A DNA stretch of 64,000 bases from Chitinimonas_A lacunae (GTDB lineage Bacteria; Pseudomonadota; Gammaproteobacteria; Burkholderiales; Chitinimonadaceae): assembly GCF_042650885.1 (NCBI RefSeq), contig NZ_JBHSBU010000002.1:1-64000 (forward strand). The letters are read 5' to 3'. This document shows, in pieces, positions 1-8,171 of the stretch. Numbering within the stretch: the stretch's first letter is position 1; each line of letters begins with the position of its first letter. Made by a program: the position numbers and the translations under genes. The notes under the pieces were generated by a model that saw only the letters and a program-made list of their open reading frames with translations, ran no database searches and was not told the DNA's origin.

Positions 1-287
1 CCACTCAAAGGCACCTTACCTGCGTCATTCTTTTGCCGATTGGTTTTGGCTTCTTCACTCTCAGGCTGGCAAGCCTCATCGATTTTCCGCTTGTCTTCCT
101 GGCAATATTTCTTGACTGCCCGCCGACTTAGATAAGGAAAAGTCGGCGTATTGGCCGCGCCTTTATTACCAGTTCGTGTGCTGCGGGTTGGTGAGGCGGA
201 ACCAGATGAGGCGGAGCGTGGTGGAGTGGGAGCCGTTCGGGTGCCGGAACGGGTAGAGGCTGCAGGAACACGGTATTTGCCGGCCAT
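1..287 (-). CDS. Probable second T6SS effector-like protein, N-terminal part only (runs off left edge)
   Basis: An open minus-strand frame runs from an ATG at 287 to the window edge, giving 95 residues. It begins MAGKYRVPA, continues as a Ser/Thr/Pro/Arg-rich low-complexity stretch, and then reads NTPTFPYLSRRAVKKYC. That second part resembles residues 66-108 of the nuclease-toxin candidate at 5416-6732 (NTPPVFYLSQAAISDAC): both share NTP, YLS, an Ala, two spaced Cys and a Ser-x-x-Ala-Lys motif. It lies just downstream of the second DUF2169/ketosynthase-like pair, so it is probably that pair's cargo. The toxin domain is outside the window. There is no clear ribosome binding site before the ATG, so the start is uncertain. 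Confidence 0.6.
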   Translation of the reverse strand, partial: MAGKYRVPAASTRSGTRTAPTPPRSASSGSASPTRSTRTGNKGAANTPTFPYLSRRAVKKYCQEDKRKIDEACQPESEEAKTNRQKNDAGKVPLS

Positions 288-483
288 AAAAGTTAAAAAC
301 CAATAAATGATCAGTTCGACACACTGATAAATCGTGCGCCCTGAGGTAATACCAGTTATCTGCTATCGGTTCTGCCAGTCGATGTCACCATCCTCCTCGG
401 TGCCAGTTGGCCTCGGCCATCCTGAGCATCCGCCACCGAAAGAATATCTGTGCAATATGCATGCAATTCTCATCCAGCAACAC

Positions 484-1512
484 TCAGCCATACGACACCA
501 CCAAGGCCGTCCTGGCCCCGTCGTCGTTGGCCAGATGCAGCAGCCCCAACTGCCCCGGGCCGTCTTCGCGCTGCATGGTTTCACTGAGCAGGGCCAGCAT
601 CGCCGGGCCGGTCGCGGCGCCGATCTCGCCCAGGCAATCGGCGATCTGCAAGACCGGTAGTTGCGGTCCACCATCGAACATCACCCGGGTCAGGGCATTG
701 GCCGCTTCCTTGGCAAAAAAGGCCTCGCCGTTCTGGTCGCTCATCCGGAATCCCAAATGGTGCGGATGACGCCCGGCACGCTCGCAAGCCTGCCGGATGG
801 CCCGCGTCAGCCCGAAAGCACGGCTGGGCACACTGCCGTCGGGCCGGCCTTCTTCGCGTGCGGTGGCAACGCCTTCGATCCTTAAACCCGGCCGTCCTGC
901 GGCTGCCGGCAGCAATAACAAGGCGGCCGCCGCTTCGCCTGGCAGAAAACCGTCCCGATTGCCCGGCACCAGCAGGCGCTCGGCTTCGAGGTAATACTCG
1001 ATGGTGGCCGAATTCAGGTAGCTGTCCACGCCCACCAGCAAGACCTGCTGCACCTCGCCTTCTGACAGCCAGCGCTGGGCCGTCTGCAAGGCGGGGCCAA
1101 GCCCGGCGCGGCCCCAGGGCACGATCCGTGAAAGAGGATGAAAGCGGCAATCGAGCGAGTGCTCGGTGGCACTGAAGATTTCCTGGTAATAGCTCACGCT
1201 GCTATGGGGGCGTTCCTGTTCGGGAACCAGCAACAGAAGCGGCGTGGTCGTCGAGTCGAAATCCGCGATCCGGCGCAGGCAGTCGCGTACCGCCCGCTCG
1301 ACCCAGCGTGCCAGCCGTTGGCTGCCCCATAGCTGCGCGTCGGGCAGACGCGCCACCCGGACCGGTTCGCCGCTATGGCAGACGAAATCGCTTTCGCGAA
1401 AGTTATCCATCTGGGCACGTAGGGCGCATACCGCCGCGTCCAGCCGATACCCCACGGCACAGCACAAGCCGGCTGCGCCGATCTGCAGAGTCAAATCCGT
1501 GTTGTCGTGCAT
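484..1512 (-). CDS. Beta-ketoacyl synthase-like (thiolase-fold) T6SS accessory protein, copy 2
   Basis: A 342-residue protein clearly paralogous to the one at 7146-8171; shared blocks include GRAGLG near mid-protein, QVLLVG.DSYLN.ATI, F.P.EAAAA and LGE.GAA.GP. The GEVQQVLLVGVDSYL and LGEIGAATGPAMLAL segments look like ketosynthase/thiolase core strands, but the region where a ketosynthase would carry its TACSS nucleophile reads PWGRAGLGPALQTA, with no cysteine. It is therefore probably a non-catalytic relative used in effector handling. The start at 1512 (MHDNTDLTLQIG) matches the paralog; an upstream extension would overlap the DUF2169 gene that ends at 1523. Confidence 0.75.
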   Translation of the reverse strand: MHDNTDLTLQIGAAGLCCAVGYRLDAAVCALRAQMDNFRESDFVCHSGEPVRVARLPDAQLWGSQRLARWVERAVRDCLRRIADFDSTTTPLLLLVPEQERPHSSVSYYQEIFSATEHSLDCRFHPLSRIVPWGRAGLGPALQTAQRWLSEGEVQQVLLVGVDSYLNSATIEYYLEAERLLVPGNRDGFLPGEAAAALLLLPAAAGRPGLRIEGVATAREEGRPDGSVPSRAFGLTRAIRQACERAGRHPHHLGFRMSDQNGEAFFAKEAANALTRVMFDGGPQLPVLQIADCLGEIGAATGPAMLALLSETMQREDGPGQLGLLHLANDDGARTALVVSYG

Positions 1513-1522
1513 CGCTATTGGC

Positions 1523-2626
1523 CTACAGCTTGGGGAGTCGAACCGTTTCGCCACAGGTGGCACAACCCACCGAGCCGACGGTTTTTTCGTTCCACCAGTG
1601 GGGATCGATCTGCCCCACCGCCACCGTATCGATCTCCTGCAAGCGGCGCTGGATCGGCAGGCTGACGCGCCAGACGGCGCTGAAGCGATTTTCCTCGGTT
1701 TCGAAGAACAGGGTATCGACCGGCGGGAAGATCTTCTCGGTGGTGTAGTCGGTGCGCAGTACCCGAACCGGTACCGCCGTCAGATTAGGCAGCCGGAAAC
1801 GCACCTCCGAGCGGCCTTTGAGCAGGTTGAGCAGAACCACTTCCTCGCCACCGCGCGGATAGTCGATCTGCTGATCCTCCGGCGCACACTGATGAAAGCG
1901 CTCGTCGAAATCCTCAGGCAGAAACGGGAAGATTTCGCGCTGCCAGTGTTCGTCGTAGGTGCCGGCATAGGCAAGCCTCGGTGGCCAGTGGCGGCCGATG
2001 GCGCTTAAGGCGATCGGCGCATGGCGGCCATCGGGGCGTTCGACCGGTTCGTGGACGGCCTCAAGGCTGGGCGCCGGGGCGCCGTCCAGTTGCTCCAGCG
2101 TATGAGGGCCAGCCCAGCCGATGCCGCTTGGATTGGCCAGCAGCGCTTCGCTGAGTGTCGTGTCGCCCTGCTGCCAGGCCCGGGTGCCGCCAAAGGCCAT
2201 GCCGTAATGAAGCGGCATCGACACGAATGGCTCGCCCCGACTGAGGCTGTAGCCGCCCAGACGGCGACGCCAGACGCGCGGGCCATGCACATTGAGCAGT
2301 TTTTTCAGCGAACCCAGGCGAAAACCCACCACCAGCTCGCGAACCGGCTGCTGGCCGGGCGCGTGGGCGCAGGCGTCGAACAGCACATCGCAGCGCGGTT
2401 TGAAACGCAAGAGATCGCAGCCATAGAGCGGGGCACTGAGCCCGGGCTCACCGACAAAGCGATCGACCGGCAGTAATTCCTGGGGGGGTAAAGGCAGCGG
2501 ACGCTGCCCGGGTTCGGGGATTTGCCAAGTCGCCTTGGCGGCAACCACCAGATGCTCACGCCCGCTGACATCAAGGGCAGGAAAGGTCTGGACGGCCAGA
2601 TGGCGGGAACCGATGACTACCTGCAT
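1523..2626 (-). CDS. DUF2169 family T6SS effector adaptor, copy 2
   Basis: A 367-residue protein with long identical runs to the copy at 8172-9272, for example RFKPRCDVLFDA, LHYGMAFGGTR, FPFLPEDFDERFHQCAPEDQ and IDYPRGGEEVVLLNL. DUF2169 proteins are known T6SS accessory proteins that help load effectors onto VgrG (shown for an Agrobacterium DNase effector). The C-terminus carries a CATC pair that could be half of a small zinc-ribbon-like tail; copy 1 has CPGC at the equivalent place. The ATG at 2626 (MQVVIGSRHL) is chosen because it aligns with MQILAGSKHL of copy 1; there is no good Shine-Dalgarno sequence for it or for a TTG 18 bases upstream. Confidence 0.85.
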   Translation of the reverse strand: MQVVIGSRHLAVQTFPALDVSGREHLVVAAKATWQIPEPGQRPLPLPPQELLPVDRFVGEPGLSAPLYGCDLLRFKPRCDVLFDACAHAPGQQPVRELVVGFRLGSLKKLLNVHGPRVWRRRLGGYSLSRGEPFVSMPLHYGMAFGGTRAWQQGDTTLSEALLANPSGIGWAGPHTLEQLDGAPAPSLEAVHEPVERPDGRHAPIALSAIGRHWPPRLAYAGTYDEHWQREIFPFLPEDFDERFHQCAPEDQQIDYPRGGEEVVLLNLLKGRSEVRFRLPNLTAVPVRVLRTDYTTEKIFPPVDTLFFETEENRFSAVWRVSLPIQRRLQEIDTVAVGQIDPHWWNEKTVGSVGCATCGETVRLPKL

Positions 2627-2697
2627 AACGGAGACGGCCTTCAATGGGTTCGAACCAATTCGCCAGAGATGCTAGGCGAGCCGAGTAAGCGGAATGC

Positions 2698-3081
2698 TCA
2701 GAATGCCCAATCCTGTATCAACAGACGCTCGCGCACGCCCGGGTCGTAGGTCGGTCGACCGCTACTTTGCCAGTCGAGCAGATCGCGGGCTTCGTCGACC
2801 CGCCGCTGCACCTGGAGGGTTGGGCCGGCATAGACCAGCAATAGCGGCAGATCGTCAGGGATATAGTCACCGAGGAATTCGGCGTGATCCTCAAGATCGA
2901 GCCACAGCCAGGTGTCGTTCGGGTGGGCACGGGCCGCGGCCTGGTCGAATGCCGGCCGTAGCTGGCGGCATTTCTGGCACCAGGCTTCGGCGCCCAAGAC
3001 CAGAACCAGACGGTTGCCCGGCAGCGTCAGCCGTTGGGCAATGGTGGCAGCATCGCGCCAGGGATCAAGCATGACAGTCAT
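2698..3081 (-). CDS. Thioredoxin-like protein with a CxxC motif
   Basis: A 127-residue protein with the pattern of a thioredoxin fold: a hydrophobic strand VLVLGAEAWCQKCRQLRP carrying a WCxxC active-site motif at about residues 34-38, then TWLWLDLEDHAEFLGDY, and IPDDLPLLLVYAGPTLQVQRR where the cis-proline strand is expected. No signal peptide is visible, so it should be cytoplasmic. Its start overlaps the stop of the HEAT-repeat gene by 4 bases (ATGA), so it is translationally coupled to the T6SS effector operon. A role in reducing or shuffling disulfides of the cysteine-rich effector upstream is an inference. Confidence 0.7.
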   Translation of the reverse strand: MTVMLDPWRDAATIAQRLTLPGNRLVLVLGAEAWCQKCRQLRPAFDQAAARAHPNDTWLWLDLEDHAEFLGDYIPDDLPLLLVYAGPTLQVQRRVDEARDLLDWQSSGRPTYDPGVRERLLIQDWAF

Positions 3082-4412
3082 GATGAAGCTCCGGCAGAAG
3101 CGCTCAGCTTATGCAGCAGGGCAAATTGCCGCAGGGCCGGCGCCCGGTTATTGAAGAATGGCCGCCCCAGACGGCGGGCCGCGATCCAGCGCAGCGCCTG
3201 CGGCGCACCGGTCAGCATCTGTTGCAGGATATCGGGCGTCAAGGCGCGGCCGAGCAAACCCGGCGCCCAGGTGGGCAGGCTTGCCTGGTGCATGGCCATC
3301 CAGGCCTGTACCGCCGCCGGGTCGGGCTCGGGCAGACCAGCATCCTGATCCTCGACGGCGAGACTGACTGGCTGTTCTGTTTCCTCATCGGGCAGCCGGG
3401 GCGGCAAGGTCAGACCGGCCGGCTCCAACTGGACCCCGGACAGTGCACTCCAGACCCAGCCCGCCAGACGCGAGGTTTCCGGCGCCGTCATCTGCGCCGC
3501 CACCCACGGCAAATGGGCCGGGTCGGCATGATGGAGCGCCAGCAGCAGGCCAAGCCGTGGCGGTAATTGCTCCAGCAACCGTGGCAGCGCCACATGACCG
3601 GGTGGCAACTGCCCGCCCAGATGACGCAGCCAGCGCGCCAGCCGCCGTTCGGCCTGGAAACGATCCCAGCCGTCCAGTTCGGCACAGCGACCTATCCATT
3701 CGGCACAAACCTGCCATAGCACCGGCGGCGCAGCGGCTTCCTGGCCACCGAGGGCGATGGCGGCTTCGGCACGCACTACCGGATCGACATCTTCAAGCAG
3801 CTTCAGCAGCACCGGCTGGGCAAGCCGACGTGGCAGACGGGCGCCGAGCCGGGCGGCGGCAGCGCGTACCCGGGCATCTTCGTTCTGACACTGCGGCTCG
3901 AACGCCACCTGCGCCGTTTTAAGCAAGGTCGCGCCGCCCAGGGCGGCCGTGCGCAGCGCCGCCACCTGCAAGGCGGAGTTCTGCGACGCTTCCAGCCAGT
4001 GCGACACCCAAGGCAGCGCCTGTTCGGTGCCGACCCAGGCCAGCGCCGAGATCAGTCCGCGCAGGCCGCGTTCGGGATCGAGCTGCAATTGCAGCCAGAC
4101 TTCACGCAGCCGCTCACCGTCGCCGGCCGCCAGCGCCAGATAGGCGCAGACGAACACTTCGCCCGGACCGCGCCAGCGCGCCAATTCTTCGAACGCCAGT
4201 TGCCAACCGGTCGCCCCGGCCACTTCCAGGCCATCGAGATGGGCCTGCAACAGCCGGTCGAAATGTAATAGCCGGGCCAGATCAAGCCGACAGGAATGGG
4301 CCGAACTATCATGCTGGGCCCAGTAGAACGCCGCGTCGCCGGCATGGCGCCGGACCAGCGGCTCGATCACAGCAGGCAACACATAGGGGCGATGCTCGAT
4401 TTCACTGCTCAT
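3078..4412 (-). CDS. TIGR02270-type HEAT-repeat protein associated with T6SS
   Basis: A 444-residue, Ala/Leu/Arg-rich helical protein. The start MSSEIEHRPYVLPAVIEPLVRRH, the early AAFYWAQHDSSAHS segment and LARLLHFDRLLQAHLDGL match my memory of the TIGR02270 family, found in T6SS effector loci. HEAT-like helical pairs are visible, for example LLKTAQVAFEPQCQNEDARVRAAAARLGA and LLKLLEDVDPVVRAEAAIALGG. The start at 4412 lies 4 bases after the beta-propeller gene's stop. Its role is not established; a scaffold within effector loading is plausible. The gene overlaps the thioredoxin-like gene by 4 bases. Confidence 0.75.
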   Translation of the reverse strand: MSSEIEHRPYVLPAVIEPLVRRHAGDAAFYWAQHDSSAHSCRLDLARLLHFDRLLQAHLDGLEVAGATGWQLAFEELARWRGPGEVFVCAYLALAAGDGERLREVWLQLQLDPERGLRGLISALAWVGTEQALPWVSHWLEASQNSALQVAALRTAALGGATLLKTAQVAFEPQCQNEDARVRAAAARLGARLPRRLAQPVLLKLLEDVDPVVRAEAAIALGGQEAAAPPVLWQVCAEWIGRCAELDGWDRFQAERRLARWLRHLGGQLPPGHVALPRLLEQLPPRLGLLLALHHADPAHLPWVAAQMTAPETSRLAGWVWSALSGVQLEPAGLTLPPRLPDEETEQPVSLAVEDQDAGLPEPDPAAVQAWMAMHQASLPTWAPGLLGRALTPDILQQMLTGAPQALRWIAARRLGRPFFNNRAPALRQFALLHKLSASAGASS

Positions 4413-4416
4413 TGCA

Positions 4417-5412
4417 TCACTCAAGCTGGAACCGGCTGAACAACACCTGCCAGGTGCTGCCGTCGAACAGGGTGGCACCCACCGGACTCATGCTCAACAT
4501 AAAGCGCCCATCGGGATTGACGTCGAGCCGGCCGCAGTTGGCGGCAATCTCGGCCGGCTGCTCGTCGAGCAAGGGCACCAGCTTGCCGTCTTGCAGCGAC
4601 CACAGACCATATTCGTTGCCGCACCAGAGCCGGCCGGCGAACCAGACGGTATCGCGAAACGGAATGGAGAACTGCTCCTTGAGCAGGGGCTTCCATTTAT
4701 TGCCGCGCCCGACCCAGAGCGAGCCGCCCTTGCCGCTGATATAGACCTGGCCGTCGCCGGCACAGCAGACGGTGAACAGCCAGTCGTTGGACGGAAACGG
4801 CAGTTGATGCCAGCGCCGGCCGTCAAAGTGCCAGACATCGCCATGGCCGCCCACGGCGTACATATCGTTGGCGTCGAAGGCGGCCAAGTCCTCAAAGCCG
4901 TAGTCAAAGATGCCAAGGCCCGATTTCACCATCGATTCGGGCGCCGGAATCGGCTCGGGTGCAGCCCACTGATTGACGCCAAGCCGCCGCACGATACGGC
5001 GGCCGGTGCCGACGATATAGAAAGCGCCACCCGCGCGAACCAGCCGCACGGGTGACCAGCGATATTGGCTGTCGGGATACTGATTGTCGATCTCGTCCTC
5101 AAGACCACGACCGCGGCCGTTATAGGCAAACACATTGCCGGCAATATCGACCCCGATCATTTCCTTTTCGCTGTCATCGCGAAAGCCGATCCGGGTGGTC
5201 TTGAGATGATCGTATTCGGTGAAATTGCAGCGCTGGGCCATCGGCAGCTTGCTGTCGACCGACACGAAGCGGCGCAGCGGCAGGCTGTCGTCGTCAGGCT
5301 CTTCGCTCTCTTCCACCACAAGGAACCAGAAGCGGGTGCCGCTGCTGAGCACCCCGTCCGAGATGGAATAGCCATTGAAGAATTCGTTCCAGGTTGCGCG
5401 ATCGAGGATCAT
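4417..5412 (-). CDS. Beta-propeller-like protein, candidate immunity protein for the nuclease effector
   Basis: A 331-residue protein with repeated four-stranded-blade signatures: DMYAVGGHGDVWHFDGRRWHQL, GQVYISGKGGSLWVGRGNKWKPL, RLWCGNEYGLWSLQDGKLVPL and GRFMLSMSPVGATLFDGSTWQVL. These Gly-Lys/Arg-x-x-W-x-h repeats resemble WD40/YVTN or photosynthesis-system-like propellers. There is no signal peptide. It starts 3 bases downstream of the toxin candidate's stop, the usual position of a cognate immunity gene. Immunity is inferred only from position; it could instead be another accessory protein of the loading machinery. Confidence 0.6.
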   Translation of the reverse strand: MILDRATWNEFFNGYSISDGVLSSGTRFWFLVVEESEEPDDDSLPLRRFVSVDSKLPMAQRCNFTEYDHLKTTRIGFRDDSEKEMIGVDIAGNVFAYNGRGRGLEDEIDNQYPDSQYRWSPVRLVRAGGAFYIVGTGRRIVRRLGVNQWAAPEPIPAPESMVKSGLGIFDYGFEDLAAFDANDMYAVGGHGDVWHFDGRRWHQLPFPSNDWLFTVCCAGDGQVYISGKGGSLWVGRGNKWKPLLKEQFSIPFRDTVWFAGRLWCGNEYGLWSLQDGKLVPLLDEQPAEIAANCGRLDVNPDGRFMLSMSPVGATLFDGSTWQVLFSRFQLE

Positions 5413-5415
5413 GTC

Positions 5416-6732
5416 TCAGCTCATATTGGTATTGTCGCTACCGCCGCTATTGGGCGGGGTGGTCGCTGTGGGCTTCTTGCCACCGGTACCGGCGTCGGGC
5501 TTGACCTTGGATTGCTGGAACGGCGGGTCGTCGCAGGAGTAGGCCTTGGAGTAGTAGGCATCGAGCTGGGCCGCAATACAGTCCTTGGCGCAGCCGAACT
5601 GGTTATTGACCAGCTCGGCCAGCATGTCGCGGGCGATGTGGTAATCCATCTCGGCCATATTGGCAAACTGTTCCAGCGCCTGTTCGGTCTTCTCGTGCAT
5701 CAGACCGTGCGAGCCGTTTTCCTTGTTGTTGCTGGTGCCCTCCAGGCAGATCACCGGCGCGCCGCCTTCGGAGTAGTTGTCCCAGCAGCCGATTTTCGGC
5801 TTGTCATCGCGCTTGGCCTTGCGACGCTTCTTCTTGGGCGGGGTCGAGCCATCGCTGCTGGGTGCCGGCGTCGGATCAGGTGGCGGCGCAGGAGCCGGGC
5901 CTGAGCGGAACATGGTGTCGGGCATCAGGTGATGGCCGGTCTGTCCCGGGCAGCAGCCCTTGCCGGAACGGGCCTGCTTGGGACCGCCGTCAGTCTCGGA
6001 GAACGGCATCAACTGACATTTGCGCGCCTTGATGCAAGGATTGGCATCAGCGAGCCCCTGCATGGCCTGTGCCCAGGTGTCTTCCATCCGATCCGAGCCG
6101 GCCAGTTGCGCAGCCCGGGCTGCCTTATCCTTGGCCGCAGCTTCCGCCGCGGTGCCGGCTGCTGCCTGCGCAGCGGTGCCAAGCTCGCCGGCCATTGCAT
6201 TGAGTCCACCGACAAAGCGCGACAGATTGGTCGGCGAGCCGAGGTTGGACGGCTTGAACCACAGGCCGTGGCAATGGTCGCCCACCCATTTGTTGTCGGG
6301 CTTGCTTTTGTATTTGTATTTGTCGCGCGCCTCGGCATCGAGCGCCATGGCCTTCTCGCGCACATTGGGTGCCAGATCGCCCAGACGGCCCTTCGGGTCA
6401 ACATTGGCCGCGTCGGCACCGGCCTTGGATTTGGCCGCGCTGTCTGGCTGGTTGCATTTATCCTCAATATCCTGCTGGGTTTCCTTGCAAGCATCGCTGA
6501 TGGCCGCCTGGCTCAGATAGAACACCGGCGGCGTATTGGGGTTGCCGGTGCGACGAAACCTGGTCGGCACGCTTGGCAGGACGAGATTGGCGTCGTTGGC
6601 CACAGGCGGGGCGTCAGGCACCTCGTCACTGTTGTCCTCGTCGCCGTCGTCGAGATCGATCTGCGGATCGTCCAGCTCCATCTGGGCACGGTTGCGCTTT
6701 CTCGACGGTACCGTAGGCAGGGAAGTCGTCAT
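5416..6732 (-). CDS. T6SS effector candidate with GHH-type HNH/EndoVII nuclease domain
   Basis: A 438-residue protein. Residues 1-60 are acidic and disordered-looking. Residues 66-110 (NTPPVFYLS..., two Cys) recur in the partial gene at the left edge. A helical Ala-rich part follows to about 230. The C-terminal part has CIKARKCQLMPF (233-244) and GCCPGQTGHHLMPD (259-272), which fits the GHH signature of HNH/EndoVII-superfamily toxins (Tox-GHH2 type), then VICLEGTSNNKENGSHGLMH (328-346). About 13 cysteines are spread along it. A Pro-rich, Lys/Arg-rich insert (about 278-312) lies between the GHH motif and the rest of the domain. The gene follows the DUF4150 tip gene by 8 bases. The nuclease call rests on motif recognition only. 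Confidence 0.7.
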   Translation of the reverse strand: MTTSLPTVPSRKRNRAQMELDDPQIDLDDGDEDNSDEVPDAPPVANDANLVLPSVPTRFRRTGNPNTPPVFYLSQAAISDACKETQQDIEDKCNQPDSAAKSKAGADAANVDPKGRLGDLAPNVREKAMALDAEARDKYKYKSKPDNKWVGDHCHGLWFKPSNLGSPTNLSRFVGGLNAMAGELGTAAQAAAGTAAEAAAKDKAARAAQLAGSDRMEDTWAQAMQGLADANPCIKARKCQLMPFSETDGGPKQARSGKGCCPGQTGHHLMPDTMFRSGPAPAPPPDPTPAPSSDGSTPPKKKRRKAKRDDKPKIGCWDNYSEGGAPVICLEGTSNNKENGSHGLMHEKTEQALEQFANMAEMDYHIARDMLAELVNNQFGCAKDCIAAQLDAYYSKAYSCDDPPFQQSKVKPDAGTGGKKPTATTPPNSGGSDNTNMS

Positions 6733-6740
6733 GATGGTGC

Positions 6741-7130
6741 TCAGCGATGGTTGTGCGTCATCGGGTCGAGATGGCGACAGACGCTCAGTGCCTCGACCTT
6801 GACGTTGGGCGACCAGTTGATGAATACCGCCTTGCCCTTGATCACCTGGGTGGCAATACCACGCTGGAACGCCATGGTGGCCGGCTCGTTGCCAACGCTG
6901 GTCGCGAAATAGGACGCGTCCTTGAGCGCAATCTCGCTGCGGCAGATAAACACCGTGCCCGAGCCGTTATTGAGGGTCGAGGCCATGGCGCTATTGGGAT
7001 AGGGCAGCGGCAGCGGCCCGGCGGGCGGTGCCGGCGGACTCCAGCAGACATCGCTGGGCAGCAGCATCGACGAGCCGCGTGCGGCCTTGCAGCAGATCTC
7101 GTTATGGTTGGCGTAGACTCTTGTGCCCAT
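6741..7130 (-). CDS. DUF4150 PAAR-like tip protein
   Basis: A 129-residue protein matching the DUF4150 PAAR-like family throughout: VYANHNEICCKAARGSS at the start, then DVCWSPPAPPAGPLPLPYPNSAMAS, SVGNEPATMAFQRGI, VIKGKAVFINWSPNVKVE and a terminal CRHLDPMTHNHR. These proteins cap the VgrG spike and connect it to effectors. Here the domain is encoded alone and the toxin follows as a separate gene, whereas in many relatives it is fused to the toxin. A strong AAGGAGG lies before the ATG at 7130. It sits between the ketosynthase-like gene (15 bases upstream) and the toxin candidate. Confidence 0.9.
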   Translation of the reverse strand: MGTRVYANHNEICCKAARGSSMLLPSDVCWSPPAPPAGPLPLPYPNSAMASTLNNGSGTVFICRSEIALKDASYFATSVGNEPATMAFQRGIATQVIKGKAVFINWSPNVKVEALSVCRHLDPMTHNHR

Positions 7131-7145
7131 TGGCTGTCCTCCTTA

Positions 7146-8171
7146 TCAATCGGCGGCGTATGCCACCACCACGGCACTGCGGCTGCCGTCGTCGTTACCC
7201 AGATGTAATAGCCCCACCCGACCCGGACCATCGTCACGCTCGATCACCCGCGACAGATAAGCCAGGGCAAGCGGCCCTGCGGCCGCGCCCGTCTCGCCCA
7301 GGTATTCGGCCAGATTGAGCAGCGGCAGGCCAACCCCGTCATCGACCATCAGCCGGGTATAGGCCACCGAGGCTTCGCTGGCGTAGAACGGGTCGCCGTT
7401 ATGGTCGTTGGCCCGAAAATGCAGGGCACCCGGGGCCAGTCCAGCCTGATCGAGCGCGCTGCGCATCGCTTCGCTCAGGCCGATGGCGCGGTTGGGGACT
7501 TCACCGTCGGGCCGGGCCTGCTCCTCGGCCAGCCCGACTCCGCAAATCTGCAAGGGCGAGGCGCCTGGTCGGCTGTCGCGGCCAAGCAGCACGGCGGCGG
7601 CCGCCTCGGCCGGAATAAAGCCGTAAGCGTTACCCGACTCGAGCAGACGCCCGGCGCCGAGGAAATAGTTGATGGTGGCGGCATTGAGATAGCTGTCTGC
7701 ACCCACCAGCAGTACCTGGCGTACCTCGCCCTCGAGGCAGCGCGCCGCCGTCACCAAAGCCTGACCCAGCCCGGCACGACCGTAGGGGATGATCCGGCTG
7801 TCTTCATGAAAGCGGACACCCAGGGTGCGCTCGATCGCCGCGAAGCACTCCAGATAGCGCTCATCCTCGGTATGCGGCCGCTCGCGTTCGGCGGCAAGCA
7901 GCAACAAGGCAGTTTCGTGCGCGGCAATCGCACCGATCTGGTCGATACAGTCCTGCACCGCCGCCGTGGCCATCAAGGCCAGCCGCTCGGCGCCCCACAG
8001 GTCGCCCAGCGGCAGCCGGGCCACTTTCAGCGGCGCGCGGCGCCGGTCGTAGAATTCGCTTTCCTCGAAACGATCCATGCCGGCGCGGATGGCGCATTCG
8101 GCCGCATCGAGACGAAAACCGAGCGCGCAGCATGCGCCCCCTCCCAAGACCCGTAGCGCTACCTTGTCCAT
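7146..8171 (-). CDS. Beta-ketoacyl synthase-like (thiolase-fold) T6SS accessory protein, copy 1
   Basis: A 341-residue protein paralogous to 484-1512. It opens MDKVALRVLGGGACCALGFRLD and contains YGRAGLGQALVTAARCLEGEVRQVLLVGADSYLNAAT, a sequence that looks like the ketosynthase core but lacks the nucleophilic TACSS segment. The C-terminal LGETGAAAGPLALAYL block is also thiolase-like. Such genes recur beside DUF2169 and DUF4150 genes in T6SS loci; catalytic activity is doubtful from sequence. The ATG follows the DUF2169 stop directly (TAAATG) and has GGGAGG just upstream, so the two are co-translated. Confidence 0.75.
   Translation of the reverse strand: MDKVALRVLGGGACCALGFRLDAAECAIRAGMDRFEESEFYDRRRAPLKVARLPLGDLWGAERLALMATAAVQDCIDQIGAIAAHETALLLLAAERERPHTEDERYLECFAAIERTLGVRFHEDSRIIPYGRAGLGQALVTAARCLEGEVRQVLLVGADSYLNAATINYFLGAGRLLESGNAYGFIPAEAAAAVLLGRDSRPGASPLQICGVGLAEEQARPDGEVPNRAIGLSEAMRSALDQAGLAPGALHFRANDHNGDPFYASEASVAYTRLMVDDGVGLPLLNLAEYLGETGAAAGPLALAYLSRVIERDDGPGRVGLLHLGNDDGSRSAVVVAYAAD

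Noticed and set aside
288..483. A second DUF4150 gene between the copy-2 ketosynthase-like gene and the left-edge effector
   Set aside because: All three minus-strand frames were read and none shows DUF4150 sequence or a credible ORF; the 196-base gap appears noncoding.
2641..2697. GGTTCGAACC sequence resembling a tRNA T-arm
   Set aside because: Only the palindrome is present; no acceptor stem or anticodon arm can be built in the 70-base gap, so it is not a tRNA.
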